From NCBI RefSeq assembly GCF_024055795.1, contig NZ_JAMXMY010000004.1, positions 124,001 to 188,000 of the forward strand: a stretch of DNA of 64,000 bases, in the 5' to 3' direction. Shown here one piece after another: positions 53,099 through 62,242 of this stretch. The notes below the pieces were generated by a model, which did not search any database, was not told the DNA's origin, and saw only the letters and a list, made by a program, of their open reading frames with translations. The DNA is from Actinoallomurus purpureus (GTDB lineage: Bacteria; Actinomycetota; Actinomycetes; Streptosporangiales; Streptosporangiaceae). Position numbers and translations under genes: made by a program. Numbering within the stretch: the stretch's first letter is position 1; the number at the start of each line of letters is the position of its first letter.

Positions 53099-54958
53099 AT
53101 GATCGAAAATAAGCCTGTTGCCGGGTGTGGGGTAGGTCCCGAGGATGGCTCCGCCCCTGCGGCCGGGGGTGGTGCGGGTTCGGCGGGTGGCTCGAGCGAT
53201 CCGGCCGGGGGTGGTGCGGGTTCCGAGGGGGGACCAAGCCGTCCGACGTGTCCGGTCTGCGGGCGGCGGTGGGACGGCGAGCCGATCTGCCGTGCCTGCG
53301 GGTGGGCCCGTCGGCCTCCGGGCACCAGCGGGCAGGAGGGCGAGCTTGAGGTGGCACGTCGTGCCTTTGACGCGATCGCGGCCGCACGGGTCTCCCCGGA
53401 CGAGAGCGGGCGGCGGATGCCGTGTATCCGCGGCGGCATGCCGGACCGCGGCGAATGGGAACAGGCCGTGCTCGCCACGCGTCCCGACGTCGCTCCTGAG
53501 AGTGTGCCGGCCGAGATCCTCCACCAGGCCATGGCCGCGCTGAACGGCTCCGACCGGCTGACCGTCATCGAGGTGACCGACAAGGGCATCGGCGCCACGC
53601 AGGTGGGTGTCGGGCCGCTGGGATGGCTCGAGGTCATGTCGGCGCGCGACCTGGCCGACTGGACGGACCTGCTACCCATGCTCTCCCCGGATCCGGTCGT
53701 ACGGTCCTTCCAGCTCGCCGGCGGCATCGCGGCGTTCGAGCACGAGCAGCTGTGGGCCACGCTGGAACGCGCACTCGCCGCGCTCATCCATGCGGGTCGG
53801 CCTGTCGTGATCGTCTCAACGGTGTCCGGCTGGACTCTGCCCGAGCGGGCGGTGGCGTTCCTGGCGCGCCGATACGAGCCGGCTTCGTCGGTGCGGGTCT
53901 CGTCGAGGTCATTGGGCCCGCTGCTCGGGCGGCTGGTCGAGGACTCCGCATTGCACCAGCCGTACGAACTCGTGGTCGCCGCGGTGCATCCGGCGAGCCG
54001 CGAGGTGATGTTGCAGTCCCGCCAGCTCTTCGCGGTGGGCGCCCGGCCCGGCGACGAGACCGTCCTACCGGTGCGCTGCGTCTCGTCCGACGAGAACGGC
54101 ACCGTGCTCGCCATCGTCACCTGGCATGACGGCGATCCACGGCTGCTGTCCACCAACTCGGTCAAGCTGCGCCCGGGGACGTATCGGCTGCGCGCGGTGC
54201 TGGACGGGCCGGCACGCGTCCGGCTCGTCGAACCTGCGGGCGTGGCACCGGACGAACGGCGCTGGTCGGAGTTGCTGAGCCTGATCCCCGAGCGGCTTGA
54301 GCCGTCCGTGGCAGCCGTGGACCTGGTCTGCGGGGTGGAGTTGGGCGGTGGCCGCGAGGCAGTGGACGCCCGGCTCCGCCTGATCCGTGAGCTGATCAAG
54401 ATCCTGGACGAGGAATGTCCCGAGCCCGACCTGCTCCGGATCGCGATCCTCGGCTACGGCGACCACGCGCTCGACGCGCGGCTGGATGACCGCCGGGTGG
54501 TCCGCGGAGCGTGGCTGGCCCCCGCCGCGGAGGCGCTCACCACGTTGGCGCGGCTGCGCGCGGTCGAGCCGGAATATCACGAGGCTGCGCCGGTCGAGGA
54601 CATGCTCTACGAGGCCGTCGGCCGGCTCGTACCCGCGGCCCGGGAACGAAAGACCGTGCTGATGACGGTCGGCGGACGTCCGCCGCACCCGCCCAGGACC
54701 AACGAGAGCGGCGTGCTGCCCTGCCGGCACGGCCATGACTGGGACAAGCTGCTCCGCATGCTGGAGCGGAACACCGACGTCTCCTGCATCGCCGTCGTCG
54801 ACGGTCTGAACACGCGGGACCGGTCGACGTGGCTCCGGCTGGGCGCCAAGGCCCTGCGGGAACTGCCCGAGACCGAACCCCGTCAGCTCGGCATGGACAT
54901 CGGAGTGCTCGTGCCGCAGGTCCAGAGACTTCCTTTCCCGCTGCTCGACCAGGAATGA
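53099..54958 (+). CDS. Zinc-ribbon and vWA-like protein of the GTPase locus
   Basis: 619 residues. A Gly/Ser/Pro-rich disordered head (10-48, repeats of GGGAGS) leads into a zinc ribbon: Cys51, Cys54, Cys64, Cys67 (CPVCGRRW, CRACGW). The middle (about 75-390) is unassigned. Residues about 395-560 have the strand-helix order of a vWA domain (AAVDLVCGVELGGG, LRIAILGYGDHALD, EAAPVEDMLYEAVGRLV, KTVLMTVGGRPPHPP, VSCIAVVDG), but the metal-binding DxSxS is replaced by DLVCGV, so it may be inactive. First gene of a tight three-gene operon, divergent from the DUF4407/kinase operon. Confidence 0.85.
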   Translation: MIENKPVAGCGVGPEDGSAPAAGGGAGSAGGSSDPAGGGAGSEGGPSRPTCPVCGRRWDGEPICRACGWARRPPGTSGQEGELEVARRAFDAIAAARVSPDESGRRMPCIRGGMPDRGEWEQAVLATRPDVAPESVPAEILHQAMAALNGSDRLTVIEVTDKGIGATQVGVGPLGWLEVMSARDLADWTDLLPMLSPDPVVRSFQLAGGIAAFEHEQLWATLERALAALIHAGRPVVIVSTVSGWTLPERAVAFLARRYEPASSVRVSSRSLGPLLGRLVEDSALHQPYELVVAAVHPASREVMLQSRQLFAVGARPGDETVLPVRCVSSDENGTVLAIVTWHDGDPRLLSTNSVKLRPGTYRLRAVLDGPARVRLVEPAGVAPDERRWSELLSLIPERLEPSVAAVDLVCGVELGGGREAVDARLRLIRELIKILDEECPEPDLLRIAILGYGDHALDARLDDRRVVRGAWLAPAAEALTTLARLRAVEPEYHEAAPVEDMLYEAVGRLVPAARERKTVLMTVGGRPPHPPRTNESGVLPCRHGHDWDKLLRMLERNTDVSCIAVVDGLNTRDRSTWLRLGAKALRELPETEPRQLGMDIGVLVPQVQRLPFPLLDQE

Positions 54959-54972
54959 CGAGGAATGAGGCG

Positions 54973-56016
54973 ATGGTGACCTCCGACAAGACGTTTCCGG
55001 ACCGGCCGGGCCCGAAGCGGGTGATGCGGCGCATCGGACTGTGGGGCGCGCCCGGCAGTGGGAAGACCTCCTTCCTCGCCGCGCTCAATGTGGCGGTGGC
55101 CCAGAGCCGGCAGGACTGGGCGCTCGTCGGGGTGAACGACGATTCCGTCGCATTCCTGACCGAGAGCACCTCGACGCTCACCGATCAGCGCCGCTTTCCC
55201 AAGGCCACTGAGAGCATGGACGAGCTGAGCTGGGTGATGATGTCGGAGAGCGAGGTCCGTACGGGCGGGCGCTGGCGCAAGGAGATCGTGAAGGTGCCGC
55301 TGCAGTTCCACGTCGACCTCCTCGACGCGCCGGGTGACAACTTCAAGAGCGTGGCCAAGAGCGATGACGACGCGGTCACGCTCAAGGATCTCGGCTTTGA
55401 CGAGGACGAGAGCGGTGAGGAGTCCCAGTCGGACACCGAGCGGCTGATCGACAGCCTGGCGGTCTGTGACGGCATCGTCTATCTCTACGATCCGGTCCGG
55501 GAGAAGGAGAAGGGCGACGCGTACAAGTACTTCCAGGGCACGCTGGCGCAGATCGCCCGGCGGGCGTTGCAGGATCGCCGCTTCGACGGTAACCGTCTGC
55601 CGCATCATCTGGCGGTCTGCATCACCAAATTCGACGAGCCGCGCGTCTACGAGACCGCCAACCGGCGGGGTTATCTGACCGTCGACGTCGATGACGACCA
55701 CATGTTTCCCCGGGTGCACGAGGACAGCGCCGAGGAGCTATTCGAGGACCTGTGCAAGGTGTCGCCGACGGGCAGTGCCGCCCTGGTACGCAAGAGCATC
55801 AAGCGCTACTTCCACGACAGCCGGGTCCGCTACTTCGCCAGTTCCTCGGTCGGCTTCTACCTGGGCAAGTCGGTCCGTTTCCGGGCCGCCGACTATCAGA
55901 ACGTGGTGCCCGACGGGAACGGCGGCCACAAAATCCGTGGCGCCATTCACCCGATCAACGTGCTGGAGCCCTTGCTGTGGCTGGGCCAGCAGCTCACCGG
56001 CCCCGCAACCCACTGA
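54973..56016 (+). CDS. P-loop GTPase of a GTPase-associated system
   Basis: 347 residues from ATG 54973 (GAGG upstream); ATG 54955, overlapping the preceding stop, is possible. G1 GAPGSGKT (25-32), G3-like DAPG (118-121) and G4-like TKFD (218-221, following AVCI) define a TRAFAC-type GTPase. An acidic insert (DEDESGEESQSD, about 143-154) lies between G3 and G4. KSIKRYFHDSRVRYFASSSVGFYLGK fits the G5 region. No membrane segment. Similar GTPases occur in actinobacterial double-GTPase/GAP1 gene clusters. Spacing of 14 bp from the preceding gene and 16 bp to the next. Confidence 0.85.
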   Translation: MVTSDKTFPDRPGPKRVMRRIGLWGAPGSGKTSFLAALNVAVAQSRQDWALVGVNDDSVAFLTESTSTLTDQRRFPKATESMDELSWVMMSESEVRTGGRWRKEIVKVPLQFHVDLLDAPGDNFKSVAKSDDDAVTLKDLGFDEDESGEESQSDTERLIDSLAVCDGIVYLYDPVREKEKGDAYKYFQGTLAQIARRALQDRRFDGNRLPHHLAVCITKFDEPRVYETANRRGYLTVDVDDDHMFPRVHEDSAEELFEDLCKVSPTGSAALVRKSIKRYFHDSRVRYFASSSVGFYLGKSVRFRAADYQNVVPDGNGGHKIRGAIHPINVLEPLLWLGQQLTGPATH

Positions 56017-56032
56017 GCGGGCGAGGGAAACG

Positions 56033-58681
56033 ATGGTGTGGATCGATGCGGAGTGGGCGCTCTGGGGGAAGTCACCCGGAGAGCGGGACGACTATTCGAT
56101 TATGGCCGCCAGCCGCGGGCGCTTCCAACCTGCTCAGTTCAAGGAGATCATCGCGCGGTTCACCCCTGGCACCCCCGACTCGCCGGAGGCACTGCCCCGG
56201 GTCACGCTCAGCTGGGTCGGCGCGAATGACGACGCCCATCTCGGGCTGGCGATCCAGACGTGGACCGGGGACAAGGACGGCGTGGGCCGGGACATCGCCG
56301 AGACCAGGTACTTCTGCGTGCCGTACCGGCAGCTCAACGAGCACGCGGTGTCCTATGCCGGGCTGTACGAGGCGCTGAAGGACCTGTCACCGCGCGACCA
56401 CGGCTCTCAGCCGATCCGCGTTGACGTGCCGGAACTCGACCCCGGACGGCTCGTCGCGGACATGGCGGCGCTCGGCGAGCAGACGGTACGCGAGACGGCG
56501 GCGCTGCTGTTGATCCCCCGCCGCGCGGTCTGCGTCGTACGGGCCGACCAGACGAAGCTGCTGGAACGGTTGCGGTTCCTGGACGCGGTGATCTCGCTGC
56601 TGCCGTACGGCTACCGGACCAGGTTCACGGCGTCCACGTGGACCAACAGCGCCACGCGGCATCGCATCAGGCTGTCGTTCGCCAGGCGGGCGCGGGACGA
56701 GGCTCACCCGGTCATCTGGCGAGGCTCAGGCCACGTACCGCACGATGAGGAAATCGCGGGCGTCCACCTCGAGCGGCTCAGCGCGCTGCTGACCGGCGGC
56801 AAGGAGCCGTCATGGATCATCGACCGGCTGGCGGCCGACATCGAACCCAGACGGTTCGAAGATCCGACGCACGCCGTACAGGCACTGGAGCGGCTCGAAC
56901 GGCCACGTCTCGTGGTCGAGCGTATCCGGGCGAACGACGGTGATCCCGGCGAAGTACGAGAGCTGCTGGACAGCGGCCAGATCATGGACCTGGAGCCGGA
57001 CGACCGCCGCAAGGCCCTGGGCTATCTCATCGGCCTCGGGGAGCACGAGGACTTTCCGCGGATCGAACACTGGCTACCGATCATCGCGAAGGGCGATCCG
57101 GCGCTGTTGGTCGACAGCTTGATCGATACCGCCAAGCGGCTGCTGTGGGCGCCGAGCAGCCGACGGGTACGGCCCTACCTGGTCTGGGCCGAGCGTCTCG
57201 GTCGCACCGACAGGTTCCTGGCCGGCGTGATCCTGTCGCCCGCCCGCCGCGAGGATCTGGAGGGTGGCCTGTACGGCGTCGCCGAGATGCTCTACGAGGA
57301 GGTCATCGCCACCGGGCAGACCAGCGAGTACGGCCAGAGTCTGGTCGCTCTCTCGCAGAACCCCGCAGCGGTCTGTGAGTTGATCGCCCGGCTCGCCGAG
57401 GGTCGGGCTCCGCACCTGCGCGCCGGGCTGGACTGGCTGACGCCCGTCAGGCCCGAGTTGATGCGCCCCTTTCACCTGGTGCTGGCCCGCTCTCCGCGAG
57501 CCCCGAGCCGAGGCGACATCGAGATACTGGCCGGGTACGGTCGCAACTGCGTCCGCGCACTACTGGGCGCGGCGTGCCACCGACGCCGACTGCACCTGGT
57601 CCTGCAGCCCTTCATCGAATGGCTGAACACCCGGGGCAATCTCAAACCGGACGAACAGAGCTACTGGGCCGAACGTCTGGGCGATCTCAATCCGGATGAC
57701 CCCGCCATGCGAGGGGCCCTCGACGTGCTCCGTCTGGCCACCGCGGCACTCCCGAGCGCGATGATGAACGTGGCCACCAGGGACTGGACCCACTACGCGG
57801 ACGGCTTCGTGAACCACTGGGAGATCGAGGTCTGGAACCCCGACAACCGAGCCCACATGCTCTCCGGGATGAGTTCGTACCTGCGGAGGATGCGATGGCA
57901 GATCCACAGCGGCCGGGCCGATGACGTGCTGTCCCTGACCGAACGGCTGACCGAGCACGCCGCGCCCCAGGACGCCGTCCGGCTCATTCAGGCCCTTGTC
58001 ACCAGCCTCTCGGAGGCGCCCGACCTGACCTCCGATCCGGACGCCCGCGACTGGCTCGACCGGATGCGCGGGCAATATCCGCCGGAGACCGCGCCCCGTA
58101 CGAAGGTAATGGAGCCGCCCTCGGTGCGGCCCCACGGCCCCACGGCGCCGCCCCTGTACCCCCCGGCACAGCTCGAGGACGAGGTCGAGACCATCGTCGG
58201 CCGCTGCATCGCCGCGTTTCACCACGGGCGGCGATGCGATGGGGTCCTCGACGGTCTCGCACGGACCCAGGCGATCACGTCAGAGACGAGCGCGCTCCGG
58301 ATCGTCGGAAGGCTGTACGACGGCCTGATCACATTCGGCGCACAGCGCGAGGTCGCATACGACTGGGCGATGGCGTTGGCCGGCCGGGTCATGAGGGGAG
58401 AGTTCGGGCAGGAGGTCGCTGCCGGTTTCCACCGGGAGGTCCGGCGATCCAGCCTGTTCGAGGTGATGTTCCGCATCAATCTCCTTGCCACGGTGGCCGA
58501 CCGGGGCGCGGAGAGGCCGCTGGATCTCACCGACGACGACCGCCGCCATCTCAAGGAGATCCGGGACCACACGGATCTGATGGTCAAGAAGTCGACGCAG
58601 ACGGGCAGCCTTTGGGCGCGGCGCCCGTCGATCCTGCGCCGTGGCGATGCCGATGATCCGGAGCGCGACGATCGGATCTGA
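56033..58681 (+). CDS. Large helical protein, GTPase-associated (GAP1-like) candidate
   Basis: 882 residues from ATG 56033 (GAGGGAAACG upstream). The N-terminus (VWIDAEWALWGKSPGERDDYSIMAASRGRFQPAQFKEIIARFTPGTP) and LPRVTLSWVGANDDAHLGLAIQTW look like the N-terminal domain of GTPase-associated proteins, in which a short WG..PG..DDY.vlAaS motif recurs. Then LLPYGYRTRFTASTW and a long alpha-helical array without transmembrane segments up to the Pro-rich hinge near 700-720 and a C-terminal helical domain. It probably serves as scaffold or effector for the upstream GTPase. Family naming is from memory of motif style, not from a search. Confidence 0.75.
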   Translation: MVWIDAEWALWGKSPGERDDYSIMAASRGRFQPAQFKEIIARFTPGTPDSPEALPRVTLSWVGANDDAHLGLAIQTWTGDKDGVGRDIAETRYFCVPYRQLNEHAVSYAGLYEALKDLSPRDHGSQPIRVDVPELDPGRLVADMAALGEQTVRETAALLLIPRRAVCVVRADQTKLLERLRFLDAVISLLPYGYRTRFTASTWTNSATRHRIRLSFARRARDEAHPVIWRGSGHVPHDEEIAGVHLERLSALLTGGKEPSWIIDRLAADIEPRRFEDPTHAVQALERLERPRLVVERIRANDGDPGEVRELLDSGQIMDLEPDDRRKALGYLIGLGEHEDFPRIEHWLPIIAKGDPALLVDSLIDTAKRLLWAPSSRRVRPYLVWAERLGRTDRFLAGVILSPARREDLEGGLYGVAEMLYEEVIATGQTSEYGQSLVALSQNPAAVCELIARLAEGRAPHLRAGLDWLTPVRPELMRPFHLVLARSPRAPSRGDIEILAGYGRNCVRALLGAACHRRRLHLVLQPFIEWLNTRGNLKPDEQSYWAERLGDLNPDDPAMRGALDVLRLATAALPSAMMNVATRDWTHYADGFVNHWEIEVWNPDNRAHMLSGMSSYLRRMRWQIHSGRADDVLSLTERLTEHAAPQDAVRLIQALVTSLSEAPDLTSDPDARDWLDRMRGQYPPETAPRTKVMEPPSVRPHGPTAPPLYPPAQLEDEVETIVGRCIAAFHHGRRCDGVLDGLARTQAITSETSALRIVGRLYDGLITFGAQREVAYDWAMALAGRVMRGEFGQEVAAGFHREVRRSSLFEVMFRINLLATVADRGAERPLDLTDDDRRHLKEIRDHTDLMVKKSTQTGSLWARRPSILRRGDADDPERDDRI

Positions 58682-58820
58682 CCTCAAAGTGCCGCTGTCA
58701 CCACACCTCAAATACTGGCCTGTCAGGCCGATGTCGCTCGCATATACCCCACCTAGTACCGTTGGATCCTCGATTATGCGGGCATATGGTCTTGGCATGG
58801 CGACCTAGGAGAGAATCACC

Positions 58821-59621
58821 GTGATCAGTCGTAGGCCTCGCCTCGTCGCGGCGTCGTTCAGCGTTGTACTCGGTATGGGCCTTGCGCTCGCCGGCTGTGG
58901 CAGCACAGGCGACAAGTCCGCCGCCTCCGCTTCGCCGAAGACCGGCGGTAAGACCGTCACCGTGCTGGCCGCCGCGTCCCTGACCGGGACGTTCACGCAA
59001 CTGGGCAAGGACTTTCAGGCCGCCCGCCCGGGGGTCAAGGTCACCTTCAGCTTCGGTGGCAGTTCCACGTTGGCCACGCAGATCACCCAAGGCGCCCCTG
59101 CGGACGTGTTCGCCGCCGCCAGTCCCGCCACCATGAAGACCGTCACCGACGCCCATCTTGCCGACGGACAGCCTCAGGTGTTCGTCCGCAACCGTCTGGA
59201 GATCGCCACTCCGGCCGGCAACCCGGGCAAGGTCACCGCGCTCAAGGACCTGGCCAACCCCAAACTCAAGGTCGTGCTGTGCGCCGACCCGGTCCCCTGT
59301 GGCGCGGCCGCCAAGAAGGCCCTGGCCAGCGCGAAGTTGACCGTCAAACCGGTGTCGTTGGAACAGGACGTCAAGGGGGCCCTCACCAAGGTCGAGACCG
59401 GGGAGGCCGACGCCGCGCTGGTCTACCGCACCGACGTCAAAGCCGCCGGTGACAAGGTCAAGGGGATCGATTTTCCTGAAGCGGCCAACGCCATCAACGA
59501 CTATCCGATCGTCACCCTTGCCAAGGCCCCCCAGCCGGCCTTGGCCAAGGAATTCCTCCAGTACGTGCTGTCCCCACACGGCAAGGCGGTCCTGACCGCC
59601 GCCGGATTCGAGTCCCCCTGA
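58821..59621 (+). CDS. modA: Molybdate-type ABC substrate-binding lipoprotein (ModA)
   Basis: 266 residues from GTG 58821 (GGAGAG upstream). Lipobox LAGC (Cys about 26). KTVTVLAAASLTGTFTQLGKDFQAARPGVKVTFSFGGSSTLATQITQGAPADVFAAAS is the molybdate/tungstate-binding ModA signature; NRLEIATPAGNPGKV, DPVPCGAAAKKAL and EADAALVYRTDVKAA complete both lobes. It should bind an oxyanion outside the membrane. No modB/modC follow; the next gene is convergent. Either the permease is encoded elsewhere or the protein has another role. Confidence 0.9.
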   Translation: MISRRPRLVAASFSVVLGMGLALAGCGSTGDKSAASASPKTGGKTVTVLAAASLTGTFTQLGKDFQAARPGVKVTFSFGGSSTLATQITQGAPADVFAAASPATMKTVTDAHLADGQPQVFVRNRLEIATPAGNPGKVTALKDLANPKLKVVLCADPVPCGAAAKKALASAKLTVKPVSLEQDVKGALTKVETGEADAALVYRTDVKAAGDKVKGIDFPEAANAINDYPIVTLAKAPQPALAKEFLQYVLSPHGKAVLTAAGFESP

Positions 59622-59689
59622 CCACGCCCAGGCGACTCGGCAACGGGGGCCAGTACACCGCGCGACGTACGGATGCGTGTCCGGGTCTG

Positions 59690-62077
59690 TCAGGTCGTAT
59701 GGCTGGGCGCGCTTGAGCGGGGTGGTGGCCGGGTACGCGCCACCAGCAGCGCTATGTCATCGGTGGGGTGCGCCGGCGCGATCGCATCGATCACCGCTTG
59801 ACACGTCTCCTCCGGAGTGCGGCCCTCGGTTCGCTCAAGCGTCCGGCGCAGGTCATCCAGCCCGCCGTCGATGTCCCGGGTCCGGTCCTCGATCAGCCCG
59901 TCGGTGTACAGCACCAGTCGTGAGCCTTCCGGCAGGCGCAGCTCGGCGGTTTCGAAGGGATAGCCGCCTAGTCCGAGCGGGGGTGAGGCTGGTACATCCG
60001 GGTAGGTGACTGTTCCGCCCGGGTACACCACCGCTGGGCAGGGGTGTCCTGCGCGGGCGATCGTGCACGCCCCGGTCACCGAGTCGTAGATCGCGTACAG
60101 ACACGTCGCTCCCGTAACCCCGCCTTCCCCGCCGCCTTCCGTGGCCTCACCGGTGCTCTCCTCGCTGTCCATACGCGCGACCAGTTCATCCAGGTGCGCG
60201 AGGACTTCGTCCACCGGGAGGTCCAGCGCGGCGAAGGTATGCGCCGCAGTGCGCAGCCGCCCCATCGTCACCGCTGCGTGCAGTCCGTGCCCGACGACGT
60301 CGCCCATCGCCAGCGCCACTCGTGCCCCCGGCAGCGGGATGAGATCGAACCAGTCCCCACCCACCCCCACCTCCGCAGGCAGATACCGCCAGGCCACCTC
60401 CAGCGCATCCTGTTCCGGTTGCCCCTGCGGCAGCAGACTCCGCTGCAGCGCGAGCGCCATCGCATGTTCCCGGGTGAAGCGCCGGGCGTTGTCGATGGCC
60501 ACCGCCGCCCGCGCGGCCAACTCCTCCGCCAACAACAGGTCCTCCTGCTCGAACGCCGGCGTATCCCCCACCCGGTAGAAGCTCGCCACGCCCAGCGGCA
60601 CACCCCGCGCCTGCAGCGGCACGGTCACCAGCGAGTGCAGCCCCTGCTCCAGCGCCCTCCGGGCGCGATCCGGATCCTGCTGCTGCCACCCCGGTGCCCG
60701 CCGCAGGTCCACCTTCAGCACCCCATACCCCTGCTCCAACGCTCGGATCTGCGGCGTCTCCGGCGAAAAAGTGATCTGTTCGCCCACAGGGAACAGCGGC
60801 GACATCCGCAGCTCACCGCTGATCGCCACACGCCGCAGATGCCGCCATCTCTCCGCCGCCGGCTCCTCCCCTCGCATCACCGCATCCAGCAGATCCACCG
60901 TGACGACGTCGGCGAACAGTGGTACGGCCACCTGAGCCACTTCCTGTGCCTCACGCACCACATCCAGCGTCGCTCCGATCCGGATCCCCGCCTCGTACAG
61001 CAGCTTCAGACGCTCCCGCGCCACCTCCGCCCGCCCCGATACCGCCGCCAGTTCCGTGGTGTCCCGCAACGTCACCACGCTGCCCCCCCGGGTCCCGTTC
61101 GGGAACGTTGGCCGCTTGTTGACCGCCAGCAGCCGATCCTCCACCAGATGCACCTCATCCGTGACCGGCCCCACCGACACCAGTGAACGCGTCACCTGCT
61201 CGGGCAGCCCCAACTCCCGCACGTGCCGCCCCGCCGCATCCGCAGGCAGGCCCAACAGCAGCTTCGCCTCGTCGTTGGCCAGCACCAGTCGCCCGTCGGC
61301 GTCGGTGATCAGCACCCCTTCCCGCACCGCGTGCAGGACCGCGTCGTGGTGCTCGTACATCCGCGTCATCTCCGCCGGGCCCAGGCCGTGCGTCTGCCGC
61401 CGCAGCCGGCGGGACACCAGCGCCGTCCCGCCGGCGGCCATCGCCAGCGCGGCCACGCCGCCGCCCAAGATGATCGGCAGCTGTGGCATCCACTGTCTCG
61501 CCACGTTCTTGACCGTGAGCCCGGCGGACACCAGGCCGACGACCGTGCCGCCGGCATCGGTCACCGGGACCACCGCCTGGACGTCCGTTCCCCTGCCCGT
61601 CGGCAGGGGCGGCCCGCCTGCCTGCTCAATGATCGTGCGGCCCTTCAGCGACGGTCGGATGTCGCCGACGAACCTCTTCCCGATGTAGTTCGGGTAGGGG
61701 TACGTGTAGCGGGCCCCTCGGGTGTTCATGACAACGATGAAGTCCACGCCCGCCCTCTTGCGGGCCGCTTCGGCGCGCGGCTGCAGCACCGCGGTCGGGT
61801 TTCGGCTGTGCAGTGCCTGAACAATGCCCGGAGCATTGGCGAAGGCCTGAGCCGCGACGACCGACTCTCGGCGCCCCTGCCGCAGGGCGTCATACGCGGC
61901 CTGAAGCACCTCCATCGTCACCGCGGCCGCGACCAGCAGTGTCACGATCACAACCTGGAGAAGGAACACCTGCCCGGCGGTACTGCGCAGGTTCAGCAGG
62001 GACACGCTGTGACCAGGCGGGCGCCCGGCGAACGGATGGTGTGACGACCTCCGATGGCGCCGGAAATATGCCTTCAT
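59690..62077 (-). CDS. CitA-type sensor / PAS / GAF / SpoIIE protein phosphatase
   Basis: 795 residues from ATG 62077. Membrane helix about 35-60; extracytoplasmic CitA/DcuS-like sensor domain (about 62-185) with VDFIVVMNTRGARYTYPYPNYIGKRFVGD; second helix 190-212; PAS (about 235-330, VREGVLITDADGRLVLANDEAKLLLGL); GAF (about 370-530); PP2C-type SpoIIE phosphatase (545-785) with VGGDWFDLIPL, MGDVVGHGLHAAVTMGRLR and YTDGLIEDR carrying metal-binding Asp residues. It probably dephosphorylates an anti-sigma-factor antagonist in response to an external carboxylate-like ligand; the ligand and partners are not in this window. Confidence 0.92.
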   Translation of the reverse strand: MKAYFRRHRRSSHHPFAGRPPGHSVSLLNLRSTAGQVFLLQVVIVTLLVAAAVTMEVLQAAYDALRQGRRESVVAAQAFANAPGIVQALHSRNPTAVLQPRAEAARKRAGVDFIVVMNTRGARYTYPYPNYIGKRFVGDIRPSLKGRTIIEQAGGPPLPTGRGTDVQAVVPVTDAGGTVVGLVSAGLTVKNVARQWMPQLPIILGGGVAALAMAAGGTALVSRRLRRQTHGLGPAEMTRMYEHHDAVLHAVREGVLITDADGRLVLANDEAKLLLGLPADAAGRHVRELGLPEQVTRSLVSVGPVTDEVHLVEDRLLAVNKRPTFPNGTRGGSVVTLRDTTELAAVSGRAEVARERLKLLYEAGIRIGATLDVVREAQEVAQVAVPLFADVVTVDLLDAVMRGEEPAAERWRHLRRVAISGELRMSPLFPVGEQITFSPETPQIRALEQGYGVLKVDLRRAPGWQQQDPDRARRALEQGLHSLVTVPLQARGVPLGVASFYRVGDTPAFEQEDLLLAEELAARAAVAIDNARRFTREHAMALALQRSLLPQGQPEQDALEVAWRYLPAEVGVGGDWFDLIPLPGARVALAMGDVVGHGLHAAVTMGRLRTAAHTFAALDLPVDEVLAHLDELVARMDSEESTGEATEGGGEGGVTGATCLYAIYDSVTGACTIARAGHPCPAVVYPGGTVTYPDVPASPPLGLGGYPFETAELRLPEGSRLVLYTDGLIEDRTRDIDGGLDDLRRTLERTEGRTPEETCQAVIDAIAPAHPTDDIALLVARTRPPPRSSAPSHTT

Positions 62078-62242
62078 GACCCATTCATAACACCGCGCTG
62101 TGAGCCCAGACCGACCCGCCCGGCACCGTCCGCCCGGCATCAGCGCCACGGGCGATCAGCCCGGCCTTCCTCAGATCTCCCCGGCGGTAGCCGGAACTCC
62201 TCGGCGAGTGGCCGCTGCCGGAACCCCCGGCGGCGCTGCCTC

